DNA of 64,000 nt from Pseudomonas sp. UYIF39 (GCF_029963765.1 NZ_JALBYU010000031.1:1-64000); one strand, 5' to 3'; counted from the first letter of the stretch, positions 26,145 through 34,969 are shown. Made by a program: numbers and translations. The notes: generated by a model not told the origin, from the sequence alone.

Positions 26145-26885
26145 ATGAGCAGCACTGCAAACATTGCTGAAGGCGAAAAAATTCTTATTGTTGACGACGA
26201 TCCAGGGCTGAGCAGCCTGCTGGAACGTTTTTTCGTCAGCAAGGGCTACCGCGCCCGCGCCGTACCGAACACTGAACAAATGGATCGCCTGCTGGCGCGT
26301 GAAGTGTTCAACCTGGTCGTCCTCGACCTGATGCTGCCCGGCGAAGACGGCTTGACCGCTTGCCGTCGCCTGCGCACCTCGAACAACCAGATTCCGATCA
26401 TCATGCTGACCGCCAAGGGCGATGAGCTGAGCCGCATCAAGGGCCTCGAACTGGGCGCCGACGATTACCTGGCCAAGCCATTCAACCCGGACGAGCTGAT
26501 GGCTCGTGTCAAAGCGGTCCTGCGTCGTCAATCGACTCCTGTGCCGGGCGCACCGGGCAGCGAAGACGAAAGCGTGACCTTCGGTGACTACGAACTGTCC
26601 CTGGCCACCCGCGAGCTCAAACGCGGCGACGAAGTGCACATGCTCACCACCGGTGAGTTTGCGGTGCTCAAGGCGTTGGTCATGAACGCCCGTCAGCCAC
26701 TGACCCGCGACAAGCTGATGAATCTGGCCCGTGGTCGCGAGTGGGACGCCCTGGAGCGCTCCATCGACGTACAGATTTCTCGTCTGCGCCGGATGATCGA
26801 GCCCGATCCGTCCAAGCCGCGTTACATCCAGACAGTCTGGGGCGTGGGTTACGTGTTCGTTCCGGATGGCGCCGCCACCAAGTGA
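26145..26885 (+). CDS. ompR: OmpR, response regulator
   Basis: A 246-residue two-component regulator with a receiver domain (13-130) and a winged-helix DNA-binding domain (about 145-242). The acidic pocket is VDDDP (17-20), the phospho-acceptor is D61 in VVLDLMLPGEDG, and the switch lysine is in LAKPFNPDEL. It is phosphorylated by EnvZ at 27001 in response to osmolarity and controls outer-membrane and envelope genes. An AAAGGAGC site precedes the ATG. Confidence 0.95.
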   Translation: MSSTANIAEGEKILIVDDDPGLSSLLERFFVSKGYRARAVPNTEQMDRLLAREVFNLVVLDLMLPGEDGLTACRRLRTSNNQIPIIMLTAKGDELSRIKGLELGADDYLAKPFNPDELMARVKAVLRRQSTPVPGAPGSEDESVTFGDYELSLATRELKRGDEVHMLTTGEFAVLKALVMNARQPLTRDKLMNLARGREWDALERSIDVQISRLRRMIEPDPSKPRYIQTVWGVGYVFVPDGAATK

Positions 26886-26895
26886 TCGGTGATTT

Positions 26896-26989
26896 GTAGG
26901 AGCGGGTCTTGCGGGCATCGGGTCAGATGACCTTGTTCGCAGACTCGCGATCCGCAATATGCGAGCATCGCTCGCTCCTGCAAGTGTGT
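26896..26989. repeat. REP-like inverted pair between ompR and envZ
   Basis: GTAGGAGCGGGTCTTGCGGG and the inverted GAGCATCGCTCGCTCCTGCA flank about 50 bp. The pair lies in the 115-bp gap between ompR and envZ, and may stabilise the upstream ompR part of a common message. Confidence 0.6.
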
Positions 26990-27000
26990 AGCGGTTATCC

Positions 27001-28314
27001 ATGAAAACCCCCGTTTGGTTCCCCCAGAGTTTCTTCTCCCGCACCCTTTGGCTGGTGCTTATCGTCGTGCTGTTTTCCAAGGCGCTGACCCTGGTTTATC
27101 TGTTGATGAACGAAGACGTGCTGGTGGACCGCCAATACAGCCACGGCGTCGCCCTGACGCTACGCGCCTATTGGGCGGCCGATGAAGAAAACCGCACGAA
27201 GATTGCCGATGCCGCGACCCTGATCCGGGTAGTGGGTGCTGGCGTGCCGGAAGGTGAGCAACACTGGCCTTACAGCGAGATCTATCAGCGGCAGATGCAA
27301 GCGGAGCTGGGGGCCGACACTGAAGTCCGATTACGCATGCACTCGCCGCCGGCCCTGTGGGTTCGGGCGCCAAGCCTGGGTGATGGCTGGCTGAAAGTGC
27401 CGCTTTACCCGCATCCGTTGCGCGGCCAGAAAATCTGGAATGTGCTCGGCTGGTTCCTCGCTATCGGTCTGCTGTCCACTGCCTCGGCGTGGATCTTCGT
27501 CAGCCAGCTCAATCAACCATTGAAACGTCTGGTGTATGCCGCGAGGCAACTCGGCCAGGGCCGCAGTGTGCGCCTGCCGATCAGCGACACGCCGAGTGAA
27601 ATGACCGAGGTCTATCGCGCCTTCAACCAGATGGCCGAAGACGTCGAACAGGCCGGCCGCGAGCGCGAACTGATGCTCGCCGGGGTGTCTCACGACTTGC
27701 GCACGCCGCTGACCCGTTTGCGGTTGTCTCTGGAGCTGATGGGCGACCACAGCGACCTGACCGACGACATGGTCCGCGATATCGAAGACATGGACGCGAT
27801 TCTCGATCAGTTCCTGGCGTTCATTCGCGATGGTCGCGACGAGTCGGTGGAAGAGGTGGACCTGAGCGATCTGGTGCGCGAAGTCGCGGCGCCGTACAAC
27901 CAGAACGAAGAGAAAGTGCGACTGCGCCTGGAGCCGATTCAGCCGTTTCCGTTGCGCCGGGTGTCGATGAAGCGGCTGCTGAACAACCTGATTGGCAACG
28001 CCTTGCATCACGCGGGCAGCGGGGTTGAGGTGGCGGCTTATGTGTCCGGGGACACCAGCGCGCCGTATGTGGTGCTGAGTGTCATGGACCGTGGGGCGGG
28101 GATTGATCCGTCCGAGCTGGAAGCGATCTTCAATCCATTTACTCGGGGTGACCGTGCCCGTGGCGGGAAGGGGACCGGGTTGGGCTTGGCGATCGTGAAG
28201 CGGATTGCTTCGATGCATGGCGGGAATGTTGAGCTGCGTAACCGTTCTGGTGGCGGGCTGGAAGCGCGGGTGCGTTTGCCGCTTGGGTTGATGTTGCCGC
28301 GGGATGCGGTTTAA
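27001..28314 (+). CDS. envZ: EnvZ, osmosensing histidine kinase
   Basis: A 437-residue inner-membrane kinase with helix 1 at about 15-36, a periplasmic sensor (37-148), helix 2 at about 149-168, a HAMP linker (168-220), the dimerisation domain with the phosphorylated H231 in LAGVSHDLRTPLTRLRL, and a C-terminal ATPase domain with N-box NNLIGNALHHA and G-boxes DRGAGI and GKGTGLGLAIV. It signals to OmpR next door. The 115-bp gap with a REP pair is larger than usual for a coupled pair. Confidence 0.95.
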   Translation: MKTPVWFPQSFFSRTLWLVLIVVLFSKALTLVYLLMNEDVLVDRQYSHGVALTLRAYWAADEENRTKIADAATLIRVVGAGVPEGEQHWPYSEIYQRQMQAELGADTEVRLRMHSPPALWVRAPSLGDGWLKVPLYPHPLRGQKIWNVLGWFLAIGLLSTASAWIFVSQLNQPLKRLVYAARQLGQGRSVRLPISDTPSEMTEVYRAFNQMAEDVEQAGRERELMLAGVSHDLRTPLTRLRLSLELMGDHSDLTDDMVRDIEDMDAILDQFLAFIRDGRDESVEEVDLSDLVREVAAPYNQNEEKVRLRLEPIQPFPLRRVSMKRLLNNLIGNALHHAGSGVEVAAYVSGDTSAPYVVLSVMDRGAGIDPSELEAIFNPFTRGDRARGGKGTGLGLAIVKRIASMHGGNVELRNRSGGGLEARVRLPLGLMLPRDAV

Positions 28315-28320
28315 CGGCTG

Positions 28321-28404
28321 AAAAGATCGCAGCCTCGCTTCGCTCGACAGCTCCTACAGGAAAATGCGATCCCCTGTAGGCGCTGCCGAAGGCTGCGATC
28401 TTTT
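28321..28404. repeat. REP doublet, AAAAGATCGCAGCC type
   Basis: AAAAGATCGCAGCCTCGCTT at 28321 and an inverted arm ending GGCTGCGATCTTTT at 28404 lie between the converging envZ and rimK genes. The hairpin with flanking A and T runs may end transcription in both directions. Confidence 0.8.
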
Positions 28405-28409
28405 CGCTT

Positions 28410-29315
28410 TTAGCCTTTCCCTTTGGTACGCGTCATGTTCGGCCCACCATTCTTCTCCAGATGCTCAATGATGATCCCCGCCACGTTCTTGTTGGTGGTG
28501 GTTTCAATCCCTTCCAACCCCGGTGACGAATTCACTTCCATCACCAGCGGCCCGTGATTGGAACGCAGGATGTCCACGCCCGCCACCGCCAACCCCATGA
28601 CCTTCGCCGCACGCAATGCCGTCATGCGTTCTTCCGGCGTGATCTTGATCAGGCTGGCAGTGCCACCCCGATGCAGGTTGGAGCGAAACTCCCCAGGCTT
28701 GGCCTGACGCTTCATCGCCGCGATCACTTTGTCGCCCACCACGAAGCAGCGAATGTCCGCCCCGCCGGCTTCCTTGATGTATTCCTGAACCATGATGTTC
28801 TGCTTCAGGCCCATGAACGCCTCGATCACCGACTCCGCCGCCGTCGCCGTTTCACACATCACCACGCCGATGCCCTGAGTGCCTTCCAGCACCTTGATCA
28901 CCAGTGGCGCGCCGTTGACCATCTCGATCAAGTCGGGAATGTCGTCCGGGGAGTGCGCAAAACCGGTGACCGGCAAACCAATCCCCCGGCGTGACAGCAA
29001 TTGCAGGGACCGCAGTTTGTCCCGCGAGCGGGCGATGGCCACCGATTCATTGAGTGGAAAAACGCCCATCATTTCGAACTGGCGCAACACCGCGCAACCA
29101 TAAAACGTCACCGATGCACCGATCCGCGGGATCACCGCATCGAAACCCTCCAGCGGCTTGCCGCGGTAGTGGATCTGCGGCTTGTGGCTGGCGATGTTCA
29201 TGTAGGCGCGCAGGGTGTCGATCACCACCATTTCATGGCCACGTTCGGTACCGGCTTCGACCAGACGACGAGTGGAATACAGACGCGGGTTCCGCGACAG
29301 CACAGCGATCTTCAT
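28410..29315 (-). CDS. rimK: RimK, ribosomal protein S6 glutamate ligase
   Basis: A 301-residue ATP-grasp ligase adding glutamates to the C-terminus of ribosomal protein S6 (RpsF), which in pseudomonads alters the translated proteome. ATP-grasp parts are visible: APLVIKVLEGTQGIGVV, IMVQEYIKEAGGADIRCFVVG and the metal site LVMEVNSSPGLEGIE. The start overlaps the rimB stop by 4 bp. It is the last gene of the rimABK operon, where RimA and RimB modulate its action. Confidence 0.95.
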   Translation of the reverse strand: MKIAVLSRNPRLYSTRRLVEAGTERGHEMVVIDTLRAYMNIASHKPQIHYRGKPLEGFDAVIPRIGASVTFYGCAVLRQFEMMGVFPLNESVAIARSRDKLRSLQLLSRRGIGLPVTGFAHSPDDIPDLIEMVNGAPLVIKVLEGTQGIGVVMCETATAAESVIEAFMGLKQNIMVQEYIKEAGGADIRCFVVGDKVIAAMKRQAKPGEFRSNLHRGGTASLIKITPEERMTALRAAKVMGLAVAGVDILRSNHGPLVMEVNSSPGLEGIETTTNKNVAGIIIEHLEKNGGPNMTRTKGKG

Positions 29316-29791
29316 GCAACACCTGTGGAAGAGGTAGATACCGGGAACACCGGCTTGTCTTGTACATACTTAATGCCCGGATTGACCACCAACTGGCCGT
29401 CGATCAAGGCTTTGGAACCGAGTAACAGGCGATAACGCATGGACTTGCGGCAGGCGAGGGTGAACTCGACCCGCCAGACCCGATCACCGAGGGCCAGGGT
29501 GGTGCTGACCACGTAACGCATCTGCGCGTGGCCGTTGGAGCTTTTGATGGTCTTCATCGTCACCAGCGGTGCTTCGCAGCGTCGGTGGCGCAGTTGCACC
29601 ACCGTGCCCAAGTGAGCAGTAAAGCGCACCCACTGTTCCCCGTCGCGCTCGAACGGTTCGATATCGGTGGCATGCAGGCTGGAGGTGCTGGCGCCGGTGT
29701 CGATTTTTGCCCGCAGGCCCGCGACTCCCAAATCAGGGAGCGCCACCCACTCGCGCAGACCGACAACGGTCAAATGGTCAAATGTCTTCAA
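29312..29791 (-). CDS. rimB: RimB, retropepsin-like protease of the Rim system
   Basis: A 159-residue protein of the RimB/RimK-associated aspartic protease-like family. The motif AKIDTGASTSSLHA puts the putative catalytic aspartate at D31, and LLGSKALIDGQLVVNPG near the end is the second conserved block. In P. fluorescens this protein is reported to remove glutamate residues added by RimK. Some annotations call it an ATP-dependent zinc protease, a name that does not fit the retropepsin-type motif. Confidence 0.9.
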   Translation of the reverse strand: MKTFDHLTVVGLREWVALPDLGVAGLRAKIDTGASTSSLHATDIEPFERDGEQWVRFTAHLGTVVQLRHRRCEAPLVTMKTIKSSNGHAQMRYVVSTTLALGDRVWRVEFTLACRKSMRYRLLLGSKALIDGQLVVNPGIKYVQDKPVFPVSTSSTGVA

Positions 29792-29808
29792 TAGGAATAA
29801 ACCAGCGA

Positions 29809-30588
29809 TTAATGCGTCCAGGCCCCAGGCGTTACCTGAGCCAACGCTTTGAATGCAGGTTTGGCGAACCAGTAACCTTGCATCAGAAAAATTCCACAGT
29901 CCGCCAGGAAGTCCCGTTCTCCGGCGCTTTCGATCCCTTCGGCAATGACTGTAACGTTCAGCTCCGCACAGATTGTGACAATCCCTCGAACGATAGCCTG
30001 ACGAACACGATCACGGTCGACATCGCGGATCAGTGCCATGTCGAGTTTGATCAGGTCCGGTTGGAAATCAGCGAGCAGATTGAGCCCCGAGTAGCCCGCG
30101 CCGAAATCGTCGATGGCGGTCTTGAAGCCGAATTCGCGGTATTCACGCAGAATATTGGTCAAATGGCGATAGTTATCTACGTGCTGGCTTTCCAGGGTTT
30201 CGAAAATCAACCGGTCGATGGGGAAGTTGTGTTTTTTCGCGGCTTCCAGCGTGCTGCGAATACACAGTTCCGGGCGGTACACGGCGTTGGGCATGAAGTT
30301 GATCGACAGGTGTGTCTGCATCCCTAGATTTGCCGCCCCTTCAATGGCTCGCATCCGGCAGAGCTGGTCGAAACGGTAGCGGTTGTCCTCGGTGATCTGA
30401 TTGAGCACCGACAGCGCACCTTCACCGGCGAGGCCCCGTACCAATGCTTCGTGGGCAAAAATCGACTGGTCTCGCAAATCAACGATCGGCTGGTAGGCGA
30501 AGGTAAAATCGAAGCCCAGTGGCTCGCTTTGCTGACAACCCTGGCACCCGCCCAGAGGCGAGGTCAATGAAGACGGAAATGTAGTCAC
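29809..30588 (-). CDS. rimA: RimA, EAL-domain cyclic-di-GMP phosphodiesterase
   Basis: A 259-residue protein that is little more than an EAL domain. The start is taken at the GTG 30588, with GGAG eight bases upstream, giving (M)TTFPSSLTSPLGG; the longer frame to 30618 lacks a ribosome site. The EAL signature is present as HEALVRG, with NFMPNAVY, ETLES, DDFGAGYSGL, KLDMALI and AEGIE, so the metal-binding set looks complete and active. It is the first gene of rimABK and links cyclic-di-GMP to S6 glutamylation. A CxxC pair (CQGCQ) lies near the N-terminus. Confidence 0.9.
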   Translation of the reverse strand: MTTFPSSLTSPLGGCQGCQQSEPLGFDFTFAYQPIVDLRDQSIFAHEALVRGLAGEGALSVLNQITEDNRYRFDQLCRMRAIEGAANLGMQTHLSINFMPNAVYRPELCIRSTLEAAKKHNFPIDRLIFETLESQHVDNYRHLTNILREYREFGFKTAIDDFGAGYSGLNLLADFQPDLIKLDMALIRDVDRDRVRQAIVRGIVTICAELNVTVIAEGIESAGERDFLADCGIFLMQGYWFAKPAFKALAQVTPGAWTH

Positions 30589-30704
30589 TCGATCACTCCA
30601 TGCCGGTGATCCGGCCAAGAACGCATTCTAGCTGGAGGGCCGAGTTATTGCGCCCGACAGAAACGGTAGTACAGTTCCGACTATTGGCTGAGAGAGGAAT
30701 TCAA

Positions 30705-31112
30705 GTGGCACAAAAACAGGAAGAGGACGACAAGGTCCGTCTCGATAAGTGGTTGTGGGCTGCGCGTTTTTATAAAACACGCGCCTTGGCCAAGGCGGCG
30801 ATTGAAAGCGGCAAGGTGCATTGTCGGGGCGAGCGTTGCAAGCCGGGCAAGGAACCGAGGGTCGGTGACGAGTTTCAAATTCGCGTAGGGTTCGAGGAGC
30901 GCACGGTGGTGGTTCAGGCGCTGTCGATCGTACGCCGTGGCGCACCGGAGGCTCAGGCGCTCTACGCTGAAACCGAAGCCAGCATCGCCAAGCGCGAGGC
31001 CGCTGCGGCCATGCGTAAGGCCGGTTCACTGGGCGTTAGCACCGATGGCAAACCGAGCAAGAAGCAGCGACGGGATTTGTTCAAGTTTCGTGGAAGCAGC
31101 AACGACGAGTAA
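30705..31112 (+). CDS. hslR: Hsp15, ribosome-associated S4-domain heat shock protein
   Basis: A 135-residue RNA-binding protein that recycles stalled 50S subunits still carrying nascent chains. The start is GTG at 30705, with GAGAGGAA upstream. The S4 domain covers about residues 10-70 (KVRLDKWLWAARFYKTRALAKAAIESGKVH), followed by a basic C-terminal tail with KPSKKQRRDLFKFR. The 170-residue version of the frame is not needed. hslO follows downstream, as usual, but with decayed DNA in between. Confidence 0.93.
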   Translation: MAQKQEEDDKVRLDKWLWAARFYKTRALAKAAIESGKVHCRGERCKPGKEPRVGDEFQIRVGFEERTVVVQALSIVRRGAPEAQALYAETEASIAKREAAAAMRKAGSLGVSTDGKPSKKQRRDLFKFRGSSNDE

Positions 31113-31179
31113 GACAAATGTTGCTGTGTTGTTTGTGAGGCAGCCTTCGCGAGCAAGTGCGCAGCACTCGCCTGGCCGG

Positions 31180-31390
31180 CAATCACCCCAACCATCGCAT
31201 CGACGGGACGCAGACTTGCAATTGCCCAAACGTGTAGCCATATCGGGTTAAACGCCAGCCACTCGTCGAAAATCACACGCAGCCTCTGCCCGTAGGCCAT
31301 AACCAGAAGGCCAGCAGCGCGAGAGCAAAGAATTGCCTAAAGCCAACCGGCGGTGTTCCACCTTGCTTGGAACAAACCCGGATTGTTCAT
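31180..31390 (-). pseudogene. Decayed N-terminal fragment of a membrane gene, possibly PAP2-type
   Basis: On the minus strand, an ATG at 31390 opens MNNPGLFQARWNTAGWL and then meets a TAG. The next bases read FALALLAFWLWPTG in a second frame, then FDEWLAFNPIWLHVWAIASL and RPVDAMVGVI in the first frame again. This mixture of hydrophobic coding-like pieces split by a stop and frame changes suggests a disrupted membrane protein gene. The WFDEW-type and VWA...RPVDA pieces remind me of PAP2-like lipid phosphatases, but that identification is weak. The rest of the gene is missing. Confidence 0.4.
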
Positions 31391-31494
31391 AAAATGCCCC
31401 TCACGGCTGAACATCGCGCACCAAAATGGTGCCGCAGAGGCGCAATTTCTCACTGTTTGAAATCATTTTGTCATTACTTCAGATACCCAGACCT

Positions 31495-32397
31495 ATGACC
31501 GATTTACCGGATACCGACTACACCCAACGCTTCATCTTCGATGACAGCGACACCCGCGGCGAACTGGTTGCGTTGGAGCGTAGCTACGCCGAAGTCCTCG
31601 CTAAACACCCGTACCCGGAGCCGGTTGCACAACTGCTCGGCGAGCTGATGGCGGCGGCATCGTTGTTGGTTGGCACCTTGAAGTTCGATGGCTTGCTGAT
31701 TCTCCAGGCTCGTTCCGAAGGCCCGATCCCGTTGCTGATGATCGAGTGCTCCAGCGAGCGCGAAATCCGTGGCCTGGCCCGATACGAGGCCGACCAGATC
31801 GCCCCCGATGCGACCCTCGCCGACCTGATGCCCAACGGCGTATTGGCGCTGACCGTCGACCCGACCCAGGGCCAGCGTTACCAGGGCATCGTCGACCTCG
31901 ATGGCGAAACCCTGTCGGAGTGCTTCACTAACTACTTCGTGATGTCCCAACAAGTCGGTACGCGTTTCTGGTTGTACGCCGATGGCCGTCGCGCCCGTGG
32001 CCTGTTGCTGCAGCAGCTGCCCGCTGACCGTTTGAAAGACGAAGAAGAACGCGCCGCCAGCTGGCAGCACATCACCGCGCTGGGCAGCACCCTGACCGCC
32101 GATGAATTGCTGAGCCTGGACAACGAAACCATTCTCCATCGCCTCTACCACGAAGAGCAGGTTCGACTGTTCGATGTGCAGAGACTGCGCTTCCGTTGCA
32201 GCTGCTCTCGCGAACGTTCTGCCAATGCGCTGGTCAGTTTGGGTCTGGAAGATGCCCAGTCACTCGTGATCGAACACGGTGGCAATATTGAGATTGACTG
32301 TCAGTTTTGCAACGAGCGCTACCTGTTCGACGCTGCCGATATCGCTCAATTGTTCGCTGGAGCGGGTGTCGATACGCCGTCAGATACCCGTCACTAA
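31495..32397 (+). CDS. hslO: HslO (Hsp33), redox-regulated chaperone
   Basis: A 300-residue cytoplasmic holdase turned on by oxidation. The start MTDLPDTDYTQRF at 31495 matches the family; the extension to 31426 is not supported. The C-terminal zinc centre is visible as RCSCSR (CxC) and DCQFCNE (CxxC), the redox switch of Hsp33. The core includes GVLALTVD and YFVMSQQVGTRFWL. It follows hslR after 382 bp of mostly decayed sequence. Confidence 0.95.
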   Translation: MTDLPDTDYTQRFIFDDSDTRGELVALERSYAEVLAKHPYPEPVAQLLGELMAAASLLVGTLKFDGLLILQARSEGPIPLLMIECSSEREIRGLARYEADQIAPDATLADLMPNGVLALTVDPTQGQRYQGIVDLDGETLSECFTNYFVMSQQVGTRFWLYADGRRARGLLLQQLPADRLKDEEERAASWQHITALGSTLTADELLSLDNETILHRLYHEEQVRLFDVQRLRFRCSCSRERSANALVSLGLEDAQSLVIEHGGNIEIDCQFCNERYLFDAADIAQLFAGAGVDTPSDTRH

Positions 32398-32579
32398 AAC
32401 GGTTCAGCGCAGGTAAATTCACTGGTTTGTGCCGGAATAACGCCGTTACGACGGGAGGGCCCTACTATTTTTGGGCTTTTCTGGCATAATCCGGCCCACT
32501 TTTTGTCGCGGTAGTAGTGCACGACTTTCTACTACAAAACGTTTGGAGCACACTCGGCCACTGGCCGACGGGGAATCTC

Positions 32580-34121
32580 ATGACGCAAGCCAATAACGCC
32601 GTGTACACGGATCTGAGTGTTGATGATCTGGTAAAAGAAGCTCTGAGTCGCGGTGAGGGCGAGCTTGCCGATACCGGCGCGCTGACTGTTCGCACCGGTC
32701 ACCGTACCGGCCGCTCGCCAGTCGATCGTTTCATCGTTGACGAGCCGTCCACTTCGGCTTCCATCGCCTGGGGCCCGATCAACCGCAAGTTCCCGGCCGA
32801 CAAGTTCGATGCCCTGTGGGACCGCGTTGAAGCGTTCAACAACGCACAAGAGCATTTCGTTTCCCACGTGCATGTAGGTGCGTCCGAAGACCACTACCTG
32901 GCCGTGAAGATGACCACCCAGACTGCCTGGCAGAACCTGTTTGGCCGTTGCCTGTTCATCAACCCGGAAAAGTACAACCCGGCTGGCCGTGATGAGTGGC
33001 AAGTGCTCAACGTTGCCAACTTCGAATGCGTGCCAGAGCGTGATGGCACCAACTCCGACGGTTGCGTGATCCTCAACTTCGCTCAGAAGAAAGTGCTGAT
33101 CGCCGGCATGCGTTACGCCGGTGAAATGAAGAAAGCCATGTTCTCGGTGCAGAACTACCTGCTGCCGGCTGCCGACGTACTGCCAATGCACTGCGCCGCC
33201 AACATCGGCGAAGCGGGCGACGTGACCCTGTTCTTCGGTCTGTCCGGCACCGGCAAAACCACCCTGTCCGCCGATGAAAGCCGTTACCTGATCGGTGACG
33301 ACGAGCACGGCTGGGGCGAAGGCGTTGTCTTCAACATCGAAGGCGGCTGCTACGCCAAGTGCATTGACCTGTCCGAGAAGAACGAGCCGGTCATCTGGAA
33401 AGCCATCAAGCACGGCGCAGTCCTGGAAAACGTCGTTATCGATGACGCCAAGCATGCCGATTATGCTGATGTCAGCCTGACCCAGAACAGCCGCGCCGCC
33501 TACCCGCTGGAGCACGTCGCCAAGCGTTCCGAGAAAAACCTCGGTGGCGAGCCTAACGCTGTGATCTTCCTGACCTGCGACCTGACCGGCGTACTGCCGC
33601 CAGTGTCGATCCTCAGCGAAGAACAAGCGGCCTACCACTTCCTGTCCGGCTACACCGCACTGGTGGGCTCGACTGAAATGGGTTCCGGCAGCGGCATCAA
33701 GTCGACCTTCTCCACCTGCTTCGGCGCACCGTTCTTCCCGCGTCCGGCTGGCGAATACGCAGAACTGCTGATCAAGCGCATCCGCGGCTTCGGCTCCAAG
33801 GTCTACCTGGTCAACACCGGCTGGACCGGCGGTGGCTACGGCGTCGGCAAACGCTTCAACATCCCGACCACGCGCGGCGTGATCGCAGCGATCCAGAGCG
33901 GCGCGTTGATCGGCGTTGAAACCGAGCACCTGGACACCATCAACCTCGACGTGCCACTGGCCGTACCGGGCGTTGAAACTGGCCTGTTGAACCCACGTAA
34001 TACCTGGGCTGACAAGGCTGCTTATGATGAAGCCGCTAAAGCACTGGCTGGGTTGTTTGTTGAGAACTTCAAGAAGTTTGAAGTGAGCGACGCGATCAAG
34101 GCTGCTGGGCCTAAGCTGTAA
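32580..34121 (+). CDS. pckA: Phosphoenolpyruvate carboxykinase (ATP)
   Basis: A 513-residue gluconeogenic enzyme converting oxaloacetate and ATP to phosphoenolpyruvate. The kinase P-loop is FGLSGTGKTTLSAD; the metal-site region RYLIGDDEHGWG and the substrate-site regions RTGHRTGRSPVDRF and GEMKKAMF are intact. The start MTQANNAVYTDL at 32580 agrees with family length; upstream codons from 32517 are in the leader. A strong terminator follows at 34139-34171. Confidence 0.96.
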   Translation: MTQANNAVYTDLSVDDLVKEALSRGEGELADTGALTVRTGHRTGRSPVDRFIVDEPSTSASIAWGPINRKFPADKFDALWDRVEAFNNAQEHFVSHVHVGASEDHYLAVKMTTQTAWQNLFGRCLFINPEKYNPAGRDEWQVLNVANFECVPERDGTNSDGCVILNFAQKKVLIAGMRYAGEMKKAMFSVQNYLLPAADVLPMHCAANIGEAGDVTLFFGLSGTGKTTLSADESRYLIGDDEHGWGEGVVFNIEGGCYAKCIDLSEKNEPVIWKAIKHGAVLENVVIDDAKHADYADVSLTQNSRAAYPLEHVAKRSEKNLGGEPNAVIFLTCDLTGVLPPVSILSEEQAAYHFLSGYTALVGSTEMGSGSGIKSTFSTCFGAPFFPRPAGEYAELLIKRIRGFGSKVYLVNTGWTGGGYGVGKRFNIPTTRGVIAAIQSGALIGVETEHLDTINLDVPLAVPGVETGLLNPRNTWADKAAYDEAAKALAGLFVENFKKFEVSDAIKAAGPKL

Positions 34122-34138
34122 GGCTTGGATTTAGCGAA

Positions 34139-34171
34139 TGAAAAAGCCGCCCTTCGGGGCGGCTTTCTTAT
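34139..34171 (+). terminator. Intrinsic terminator of pckA
   Basis: AAAAAGCCGCCC, loop TTC, then GGGGCGGCTTTCTTATTT forms a GC-rich stem followed by T residues, 18 bp after the pckA stop codon. The preceding A-run may let it work for leftward transcripts too. Confidence 0.9.
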
Positions 34172-34248
34172 TTGTGGCTTGGTACTTTATTTGTATAAGG
34201 GGAGATGTCGTGTTAGCCCCGTGCACGCGCCACCATCTGCCCAACTTG

Positions 34249-34725
34249 TTATGTACTGGGCTCAGGCTTCTTATTTTTCGTAAATAAGGCGGAAAATGCG
34301 TCGGTATTCAGTGGGACGTCGCCAAGATCGATCCCGCTGTAACCCGACTCACGAATAACACTACCTGTCTGAGAGCCGGATGGTTTGCTTACCTTGGAGG
34401 TAATGGTGCTTTGTTCGCGCATGGGATTTTCTGCTTTTGGGCTGGGGGTTCGACTTAACTGGGCGTCCTGTAATCGACGTCCAATCTCATCGGATTCGCC
34501 AACCTTGTTCAAGTCTTGCTCCAGCCCCAATACCTGCATCACTGACAGATACGCTCCCATCCCATCGTTACCCCCGCGGGCATCGGCGTCGTCGCAGCCC
34601 AGGTCGAAATTGATCGAGGTGATGAGGCTGATCGTTTTGCGTTCAGGCAGACCGAGCTCTTCGTGCAGTAACTGCATAAGCAAGTGCATCGCGTGGTCGT
34701 TGGGGAAGTTGGGGGCGAGGTTCAT
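34249..34725 (-). CDS. Unrecognised hydrophilic protein
   Basis: A 158-residue protein starting MNLAPNFPNDHAMHLL at 34725, 31 bp after the YhfG-family gene. The longer frame to 34932 would overlap that gene and is rejected. The N-terminal half (1-80) looks folded (LLMQLLHEELGLPERKTISLI), and the C-terminal half is rich in Ser, Thr, Pro and Lys and probably disordered. I recognise no family. It is not a Fic protein: no HPFxxGNGR motif is present. It lies in an AT-richer accessory segment. Confidence 0.65.
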   Translation of the reverse strand: MNLAPNFPNDHAMHLLMQLLHEELGLPERKTISLITSINFDLGCDDADARGGNDGMGAYLSVMQVLGLEQDLNKVGESDEIGRRLQDAQLSRTPSPKAENPMREQSTITSKVSKPSGSQTGSVIRESGYSGIDLGDVPLNTDAFSALFTKNKKPEPST

Positions 34726-34756
34726 TCGGGTGCGTCCGGTTGGGCTTGAACGGATC

Positions 34757-34969
34757 TTATTTGTCGTCAGGTTTGGGGGGAAGGGCGGGAGCAAATTTTG
34801 ACGGCTCGTCTTGTCGATATTTGGTGAGCGCTTCTTCTCGTGTCGGAAGTGGTTGGTCGAGATCTGCTGCTGAAGTGTCGAATCCTGCGAGATGCAGGCT
34901 CGCCAAGTAGTTTGAGCAGCGGATTTTTTCATAGTGTGCTTGTTTTTGTTTGAAGGTTATTTCGCTCAT
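34757..34969 (-). CDS. yhfG: YhfG-family small protein
   Basis: A 70-residue protein with the YhfG pattern: FKQKQAHYEKIRCSNYLASLHLAGF, then TREEALTKYR, matching E. coli YhfG in the KQK, R..N..AS..L.G and EAL positions. YhfG proteins usually precede fic and act as its antitoxin. Here no fic follows; an unrelated gene is next. The ATG at 34969 is favoured; GTG at 34972 is the alternative. The Pro/Lys-rich tail is extra to the enterobacterial form. Confidence 0.7.
   Translation of the reverse strand: MSEITFKQKQAHYEKIRCSNYLASLHLAGFDTSAADLDQPLPTREEALTKYRQDEPSKFAPALPPKPDDK

Noticed and set aside
32532..33929. 465-codon minus-strand open frame
   Set aside because: Shadow of pckA, whose P-loop and active-site blocks are intact.
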